Notes under the pieces: model-generated
Told to the model about the DNA's origin: nothing
Database searches by the model: none
What the model saw: the letters and a program-made list of their open reading frames with translations, nothing else
Program-made: the position numbers and the translations under genes
Assembly (NCBI GenBank): GCA_023423855.1
Contig: JAFAEU010000041.1
Coordinates: 1-5,815, forward strand
Origin: Pseudomonadota bacterium
GTDB taxonomy: Bacteria; Pseudomonadota; Gammaproteobacteria; Xanthomonadales; Xanthomonadaceae
Direction of reading: 5' to 3'
DNA length: 5,815 nt
Shown here: one piece after another, positions 1 through 5,815 of the stretch
Numbering within the stretch: the first letter of the stretch is position 1
Layout: every line of letters begins with the position of its first letter

Positions 1-1
1 G

Positions 2-1939
2 CTGACCCCGAACGATCCGCACTACGCCACCTACCTGTGGGGCCTGAAGGACGGCGTCGCCGGGATCAGGGCCAACCAGGCCTGGGATACCACCAACGGC
101 GCCGGCACCGTGGTGGCCGTGCTCGACACCGGCATCGTCAGCCACAGCGACCTCAACGCCAACGTGGTCGCGGGCTACGACTTCATCAGCAACGCTACCG
201 TCGCCGGCGACGGCAACGGCCGCGATTCCGACCCGAGCGACCCGGGCGACTACTACGGCGGCGATCCGTCGAGCTGGCACGGGACCCACGTCGCCGGCAC
301 CATCGCCGCGGTCGGCAACAACGGCGCCGGCGTGATCGGCGTGGCCTACGGCGCGAAGATCTCGCCGGTGCGCGTGCTCGGCCGCGGTGGCGGCTACACC
401 TCCGACATCGTCGACGGCATCACCTGGGCCTCGGGCGGCACCGTCAGCGGCGTGCCCGCGAACGCCAACCCGGCCGAGGTCATCAACATGAGCCTGGGCG
501 GCAGCGGCAGCTGTTCGAGCACCTACCAGAACGCGATCAACGCCGCGGTCGGCCGCGGCACCACGGTGGTGGTGGCGGCGGGCAACAGCAACGCCAACGC
601 CTCGAGCTTCACCCCGGCCAGCTGCAACAACGTGATCAACGTGGCGGCGATCGGCAACACCGGCAACCGCGCCAGCTATTCCAACTACGGCAGCAGCATC
701 GACGTGGCCGCCCCCGGCGGCGACAGCGGCAGCTGCGCGACCCTGATCGTGTCCACCGGCAACGCCGGCAGTCAGGGGCCGACGACCGAGAACTACCTGT
801 GCATGGCCGGCACCTCGATGGCGGCGCCGCACGTGGCCGGCGTGGTCGCGCTGATGCAGGCGGCGGCGCCGACGCCGCTGACGCCGGCGCAGGTCGAAAG
901 CACGCTCAAGAGCACGCTGCGTGCGTTCCCATCGACCCAGAGCCCCGCGATCGGCGGCGGCATCGTCAACGCGGCGGCGGCGGTGGCTGCGGTGGCCGGC
1001 GGTGGCGGCGGCAACACAGCCCCGGTCGCCGGGTTCACCGCATCGGCCAGTGGCCTGACCGTGCAGTTCACCGATACCTCCACCGACAGCGACGGCACGA
1101 TCGCCTCGCGCAGCTGGAACTTCGGCGACGGCACCACGTCGACGGCGACCAATCCGAGCAAGACGTATTCGTCCGCGGGCACCTACACCGTCACCTTGAC
1201 CGTGACCGACGACGACGGCGCGACCAACACCCGCACCCAGTCGGTGACCGTGAGCAGCGGCGGCGGTAGCGGCAGCGTGCTGCAGAACGGCGTGCCGGTG
1301 ACCGGCATCTCCGGCGCGTCCGGAAGCACGCAGTTCTGGACGATCAACGTCCCGGCCGGCGCCAGCAACCTGGTGATCGCCACCTCGGGCGGCAGCGGCG
1401 ACGCCGACCTGTACGTGCGCTTCGGTTCGGCGCCGACCACCTCGGCCTACGACTGCCGCCCCTACCGCAGCGGCAACGCCGAGTCCTGCTCGTTCGCGTC
1501 GCCGCAGGCGGGCACGTACCACGTGATGCTGCGCGGCTATTCGGCGTTCTCCGGGGTCACGCTCACCGGCTCGTACACGGCCGGCGGCGGTGGCGGCACG
1601 CAGACCTACAGCAACACCGCCGACTATCCGATCAACGACAACAGCACGGTCGAAAGCCCGATCACGGTGTCCGGACGCAGCGGCAACGCGCCGAACAACA
1701 CGCCGGTGGCGGTCGACATCCGCCACACCTACCGTGCCGACCTGAAGGTCGACCTGGTGGCGCCGGACGGCAGCGTGTACGTGCTGCACAACCGCAGCGG
1801 CGGCAGCGCCGACAACATCATCGGCACCTACACGGTGAACCTGTCCAGCGAGCCGCGCAACGGCACGTGGCGCCTGCGCGTCAACGACAACTGGGCCGGC
1901 GACACCGGCTACATCAACAGCTGGAGCATCACCTTCTGA
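2..1939 (+). CDS. Subtilisin-like serine protease (S8) with PKD, PPC and P domains, 5' partial
   Basis: This is a secreted serine endopeptidase of the subtilase family. It is open at the 5' edge, so the signal peptide, the propeptide and the true start are not visible; 645 residues are seen. The catalytic triad is complete: Asp42 in AVLDTG (codon 125), His93 in HGTHVAGT (codon 278) and Ser272 in GTSMAAPH (codon 815). The oxyanion Asn195 is in VAAGN. With 41 residues ahead of the Asp, almost the whole mature catalytic domain is present. A Gly-rich linker leads to a PKD domain (about 338-418, NFGDG motif), then a PPC domain (about 426-525, with two Cys flanking a short loop), another Gly run, and a C-terminal P domain (about 535-645). 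In this family such tails are thought to help folding, secretion or substrate binding, and some are removed during maturation. The stop is followed by a strong terminator. The next gene carries the same tail. Family assignment is very secure; substrate is unknown. Confidence 0.96.
   Translation: MTPNDPHYATYLWGLKDGVAGIRANQAWDTTNGAGTVVAVLDTGIVSHSDLNANVVAGYDFISNATVAGDGNGRDSDPSDPGDYYGGDPSSWHGTHVAGTIAAVGNNGAGVIGVAYGAKISPVRVLGRGGGYTSDIVDGITWASGGTVSGVPANANPAEVINMSLGGSGSCSSTYQNAINAAVGRGTTVVVAAGNSNANASSFTPASCNNVINVAAIGNTGNRASYSNYGSSIDVAAPGGDSGSCATLIVSTGNAGSQGPTTENYLCMAGTSMAAPHVAGVVALMQAAAPTPLTPAQVESTLKSTLRAFPSTQSPAIGGGIVNAAAAVAAVAGGGGGNTAPVAGFTASASGLTVQFTDTSTDSDGTIASRSWNFGDGTTSTATNPSKTYSSAGTYTVTLTVTDDDGATNTRTQSVTVSSGGGSGSVLQNGVPVTGISGASGSTQFWTINVPAGASNLVIATSGGSGDADLYVRFGSAPTTSAYDCRPYRSGNAESCSFASPQAGTYHVMLRGYSAFSGVTLTGSYTAGGGGGTQTYSNTADYPINDNSTVESPITVSGRSGNAPNNTPVAVDIRHTYRADLKVDLVAPDGSVYVLHNRSGGSADNIIGTYTVNLSSEPRNGTWRLRVNDNWAGDTGYINSWSITF
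1604..1936 (+). repeat. P-domain coding segment, copy 1 of a diverged direct repeat
   Basis: This is the 3' end of the S8 gene, starting at TYSN. It encodes 111 residues that align to the last 113 residues of the lysyl endopeptidase with 79 identities by hand count (about 70%). The final 20 coding bases including the stop, GCTGGAGCATCACCTTCTGA, are the same in both genes. It marks a duplicated C-terminal module rather than a mobile element. Confidence 0.8.
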
Positions 1940-1980
1940 TGCGACACGCAGGCACCACCGCAAGGCGATGAAGTGGAAGG

Positions 1981-2017
1981 GGCGGCACCCGGGCGACCGG
2001 CGTGCCGCCTTTCTTTT
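1981..2017 (+). terminator. Strong rho-independent terminator after the S8 protease
   Basis: The left arm GGCGGCAC (1981-1988) pairs perfectly with GTGCCGCC (2002-2009). The inside of the loop adds a CCGG/CCGG stem closed by a GCGA tetraloop (GNRA type), leaving one bulged C at 2001. The T-rich tail TTTCTTTT follows at 2010-2017. It starts 42 bases after the S8 stop codon. It ends only 23 bases before the ribosome binding site of the next gene, which leaves almost no room for a separate promoter after it. It may therefore be leaky or act in the leader of the next gene. Confidence 0.85.
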
Positions 2018-2040
2018 CGAAGGCGAAAGCCGATTGGATG

Positions 2041-4381
<2,341 letters not shown>

Positions 4382-4428
4382 CGAGGGGATGTCCATCCAG
4401 GTTTCCGGCATGATTTCCTGCATGTTTC

Positions 4429-4455
4429 GACCCCGGCTTGCCGGGGTCTTTTTTT
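4429..4455 (+). terminator. Rho-independent terminator of the lysyl endopeptidase
   Basis: GACCCCGGC (4429-4437) and GCCGGGGTC (4440-4448) form a perfect GC-rich stem; opening the innermost pair gives 8 bp with a CTTG loop. Seven Ts follow (4449-4455). It starts 47 bases after the stop codon. There is no T run on the other strand, so it works in the + direction only. Confidence 0.92.
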
Positions 4456-4459
4456 GTTG

Positions 4460-4502
4460 GGTAATTCCCCTCACTTTTGGTCCAGAAGTGAGGGGAATTA
4501 CC
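4460..4502. repeat. Perfect 17-bp inverted repeat, long hairpin
   Basis: GGTAATTCCCCTCACTT (4460-4476) and its exact reverse complement (4486-4502) are separated by 9 bases. TGG/CCA inside the loop (4478-4480 and 4482-4484 with T4481 between) can extend the stem past one G-T pair. The word GTGAGGGGA in the right arm (4488-4496) occurs again at 4548-4556. It sits 4 bases after the T run of the terminator, so it is outside the expected protease transcript. No T run follows it, so it is not itself a terminator. It resembles a REP or MITE-type element. Confidence 0.8.
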
Positions 4503-4554
4503 AAAGAAAAACGCTTTCCCGACAAGGCGAATCCGCGAACGGGGAGTGTGAGGG

Positions 4555-4612
4555 GATTTTCCGACACGGCATCCATGCCGTGTCGGAAAACGCCGCACAT
4601 CCATGTGCGGCG
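4555..4612. repeat. Double-hairpin palindromic element, copy 1
   Basis: Two abutting perfect palindromes, each with a central CC spacer. The first has arms TTTTCCGACACGGCAT (4557-4572) and its reverse complement (4575-4590), 16 bp. The second has arms CGCCGCACAT (4591-4600) and its reverse complement (4603-4612), 10 bp. Both centres read CATCCATG. T and A runs form the base of the first stem, in the wrong order for a terminator. An inverted, degenerate copy of the whole unit lies at 4835-4891. Confidence 0.85.
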
Positions 4613-4655
4613 CCCTGCGGGTCTGGAGACTGTGCGGCTTCCAAGGAAAACGCAG

Positions 4656-4723
4656 ATTGTCATTCCGAACGCAGTGAGGAATCTCGAATAGCGCAGATTT
4701 CTCGCTACGCTCGAAATGACAAT
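4656..4723. repeat. Imperfect 68-base palindrome of the widespread 'FERSEKS' intergenic repeat type
   Basis: The left arm (4656-4684, from ATTGTCATTCCGAACG) and the right arm (4695-4723, ending GAAATGACAAT) are 29 bases each and complementary at 24 positions, around a 10-base centre. All five differences are transitions, so several remain G-U pairs in RNA. Translated, it gives the familiar spurious strings SERSEES and FERSEKS, which I know from intergenic palindromes in many unrelated bacteria. It is not a gene. Confidence 0.8.
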
Positions 4724-4743
4724 CCTTATGGGCATTTATAGGA

Positions 4744-4757
4744 GCGGCTTCAGCCGC
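4744..4757. repeat. REP-like hairpin (GGAGCGGCTTCAGCCGCGA type)
   Basis: GCGGCT (4744-4749) pairs with AGCCGC (4752-4757). The context TATAGGAGCGGCTTCAGCCG matches the style of short extragenic palindromes common in xanthomonads and pseudomonads. The match to that family is from memory. Confidence 0.6.
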
Positions 4758-4787
4758 GACCGGGAGTTCCACGGCGCCGGTAACAGT

Positions 4788-4811
4788 CGCGCATGAAGGC
4801 ATTCCTGCGCG
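4788..4811. repeat. Weak hairpin, possibly part of the REP island
   Basis: CGCGCA (4788-4793) pairs with TGCGCG (4806-4811). GAA/TTC can pair further in, past one mismatch, around a GGCA loop. In GC-rich DNA such a stem could arise by chance. Confidence 0.3.
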
Positions 4812-4834
4812 TTGCGGAAAATGGTTCGGTAGCC

Positions 4835-4891
4835 GCGACGCATGGAGGCCCGCCGTTTTTCGGCACGACAGGGATGCCATGTCGAAAAATC
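4835..4891. repeat. Double-hairpin palindromic element, copy 2 (inverted, degenerate)
   Basis: The reverse complement of 4555-4611 aligns here without gaps over 57 bases with 44 matches by hand count (30 of 36 in the long-hairpin part, 14 of 21 in the short one). The long hairpin runs from TTTTTCGG (4856) to GTCGAAAAA (4889) with a GG spacer, the complement of the CC spacer in copy 1. At the fifth pair copy 1 has C-G and copy 2 has T-A, so both sides of the stem changed together. The short hairpin has lost most of its pairing. Confidence 0.7.
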
Positions 4892-4905
4892 CCGTCGAGC
4901 TTGCC

Positions 4906-4925
4906 GATGCCGTCCCGCCGGCATC
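4906..4925. repeat. Short hairpin upstream of the phosphorylase
   Basis: GATGCCG (4906-4912) and CGGCATC (4919-4925) form a perfect 7-bp stem with a 6-base loop. It overlaps the left edge of the possible promoter at 4924-4952. It could be an operator or another chance palindrome in a repeat-rich gap. Confidence 0.4.
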
Positions 4926-4952
4926 GAACAGGGCAATCGCCCGGGGTATCCT
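4924..4952 (+). promoter_or_regulatory. Possible sigma-70 promoter of the phosphorylase
   Basis: TCGAAC (3 of 6 to TTGACA) and TATCCT (4947-4952, 4 of 6 to TATAAT) are 17 bases apart. Transcription would start near 4959, giving a leader of about 58 bases. The spacer holds GGGCAATCGCCC, a small dyad. The match is weak, but the position is right and a promoter is expected in this gap. Confidence 0.3.
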
Positions 4953-5016
4953 TCCTTCCCCGCCAGGCGAACCGCATGCAGCGCCCTGGACCGCACAGGA
5001 CGACAGGCTTTCCTCC

Positions 5017-5772
5017 ATGACCATCGAACTCCAGCTCGCCGTCATCGGCGGTACCGGCCTCTACGCCCTGGCCGAACTGCAGGACATCGAAACCCACCAG
5101 CCCGTCACGAAGTACGGTGCGCCCTCCGGCCCGATCCGCGTCGGCACGCTGGCCGGCCAGCGCGTCGCCTTCCTTGCGCGCCACGGCGAGGGGCATTCGG
5201 TGCCGCCGCACAAGGTCAACTACCGCGCCAACCTCGCCGCGCTGCAGGCGCTGGGCGCCAGGCGGGTGCTGGCACTCAACACCGTCGGCGGCATTACCGA
5301 ACGTTTCGGCCCGCGCGTGCTCGCCTGCCCGGACCAGTTGATCGATTACACCTGGGGACGCATCTCGACGATCTGCGAGGAAGCCGGCAGCGAGGTGCTG
5401 CACGCCGACTTCGGCGATCCCTACACGCCGGCGTTGCGCCGCAGCGTGATCGAGGCGGCGAAGGTGTCGGGCGTCACACTTGTCGAGGACGGCTGCTATG
5501 GCGCCACGCAGGGACCACGGCTGGAGACGAAGGCGGAGATCGCGCGCATGCGTCGCGACGGCTGCGACCTCGTCGGCATGACCGGCATGCCCGAAGCCGG
5601 CCTCGCGCGCGAACTGGGCCTTGAATACGCGTGCCTGGCGATCGTCGCCAACTGGGCGGCGGGCGCGGGACCGGATCCGGACGAGGTGATCACGCTCGAC
5701 GACGTGCTGGCGAACGTCGCCGCCGCGTCCTCCGGCGTGCCGAAGATCGTCTCGGCGCTGCTGGCCGGGTGA
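5017..5772 (+). CDS. S-methyl-5'-thioinosine phosphorylase (MTAP/PNP family)
   Basis: This cytosolic enzyme uses phosphate to split 5'-methylthioinosine into hypoxanthine and 5-methylthioribose 1-phosphate. The step recycles the methylthioadenosine left by polyamine and homoserine-lactone synthesis after deamination. It has 251 residues, close to the Pseudomonas enzyme. Motifs: GGTG (11-14) and RHG (55-57) at the phosphate site, NYRAN (68-72), NTVGGI (88-93), GPRLET (166-171) and GMTGMPEA (187-194). Where adenosine-type MTA phosphorylases have Asp-x-Asp for the 6-amino group, this protein has Asn212-Trp-Ala (NWAAG), as in thioinosine-type enzymes. The start at 5017 is chosen because the family begins just before IGGTG. 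It lacks a clear ribosome binding site, with only CAGG 9 bases ahead. An in-frame ATG at 4879 lies inside a palindromic repeat and is rejected. It has no functional link to the proteases. Confidence 0.93.
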   Translation: MTIELQLAVIGGTGLYALAELQDIETHQPVTKYGAPSGPIRVGTLAGQRVAFLARHGEGHSVPPHKVNYRANLAALQALGARRVLALNTVGGITERFGPRVLACPDQLIDYTWGRISTICEEAGSEVLHADFGDPYTPALRRSVIEAAKVSGVTLVEDGCYGATQGPRLETKAEIARMRRDGCDLVGMTGMPEAGLARELGLEYACLAIVANWAAGAGPDPDEVITLDDVLANVAAASSGVPKIVSALLAG

Positions 5773-5801
5773 TTGCATCGACCGGGCTTGCTTTGCATAC
5801 T
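5773..5801 (+). promoter_or_regulatory. Weak promoter-like pair for a gene beyond the window
   Basis: TTGCAT (5773-5778, 3 of 6) and CATACT (5796-5801, 4 of 6) are 17 bases apart, directly after the phosphorylase stop. No terminator is seen between the stop and the window end, so the next gene may also be read from the phosphorylase transcript. Confidence 0.2.
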
Positions 5802-5815
5802 CGACAGGTCCGGCC

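Larger units (their letters stand above)
4382..5016. other. 635-base gene-free interval: terminator plus palindromic repeat island
   Basis: No credible gene lies here. Open frames on both strands only translate the palindromes, for example into SERSEES- and FERSEKS-like strings, and none has a ribosome binding site with a recognisable protein. In order it holds: the terminator of the lysyl endopeptidase (4429-4455), a 17-bp inverted repeat (4460-4502), a double-hairpin element (4555-4612), a 68-base palindrome (4656-4723), a REP-like hairpin (4744-4757), a weaker hairpin (4788-4811), an inverted and degenerate copy of the double-hairpin element (4835-4891), a small hairpin (4906-4925), and the probable promoter region of the phosphorylase. 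The A/T-rich patches around the hairpins differ from the GC-rich coding DNA. No transposase or target-site duplication is visible. Confidence 0.75.

Noticed and set aside
37..1269. A 410-codon + frame rich in Arg, His and Gly overlapping the S8 gene
   Set aside because: It is the out-of-frame reading of GC-rich coding DNA. The in-frame product is an unmistakable subtilase with all catalytic motifs.
4557..4590. TTTT-stem-AAAA hairpin as a transcription terminator
   Set aside because: The T run is on the 5' side and the A run on the 3' side on both strands, which is the reverse of a terminator.
4460..4925. CRISPR array
   Set aside because: The repeats are palindromes of different families at irregular spacing, with only two copies of one unit in opposite orientation.
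4879..5016. Upstream in-frame ATG that would add 46 residues to the phosphorylase
   Set aside because: The ATG lies inside repeat copy 2, has no ribosome binding site, and the extra residues precede the normal family N terminus.
4382..5016. Insertion sequence remnant or attachment site
   Set aside because: No transposase or integrase fragment, tRNA gene or target duplication is visible; only short palindromic repeats are present.
4750..5778. A 342-codon - strand frame over the phosphorylase
   Set aside because: It mirrors the high-GC codon pattern of the phosphorylase, shows no recognisable domain, and continues into the palindromic repeats.

Overview
This is a GC-rich stretch of chromosome that fits a Xanthomonadaceae bacterium of the Lysobacter/Luteimonas type. 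The evidence is: secreted proteases of the kind these lytic soil and aquatic bacteria carry; a lysyl endopeptidase very like Achromobacter/Lysobacter protease I; a methylthioinosine phosphorylase of the Pseudomonas/Xanthomonas type; and intergenic DNA full of short palindromic repeats. The genus is inferred from recall of sequence style, not from a search.

Layout. (1) 2-1939 (+): a subtilisin-like S8 serine protease whose 5' end lies outside the window, followed by a PKD, a PPC and a P (proprotein-convertase-like) domain. (2) 1940-2053: a short gap with a strong GNRA-capped rho-independent terminator, then a good ribosome binding site. (3) 2054-4381 (+): a complete prepro-lysyl endopeptidase (family S1, Achromobacter protease I type) carrying the same PKD-PPC-P tail. 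(4) 4382-5016: a 635-base gene-free interval. It holds a second classic terminator and a dense island of palindromes: a 17-bp perfect inverted repeat, two inverted copies of a double-hairpin element, a 'SERSEES/FERSEKS'-coding palindrome and a REP-like hairpin. (5) 5017-5772 (+): S-methyl-5'-thioinosine phosphorylase, a purine-salvage enzyme unrelated to the proteases. (6) 5773-5815: the start of the next intergenic region.

How the genes work together. The two proteases are probably exported together and share a C-terminal cassette, so they look like a pair: a broad-specificity subtilase and a Lys-specific endopeptidase. The paired C-terminal modules are about 70% identical in the P domain but only about 43-52% in PPC and PKD (hand counts). 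Both exported proteins are very poor in lysine, whereas the disposable propeptide of the lysyl endopeptidase is lysine-rich, which suggests selection against self- and cross-cleavage. The phosphorylase is insulated from them by a terminator and the repeat island.

I found no convincing new defence, mobile or RNA system. The most unusual points are the lysine avoidance, the terminator placed 23 bases ahead of the second protease's ribosome binding site, a Trp-to-Tyr change at a known catalytic-support position, and the paired inverted palindromic elements.
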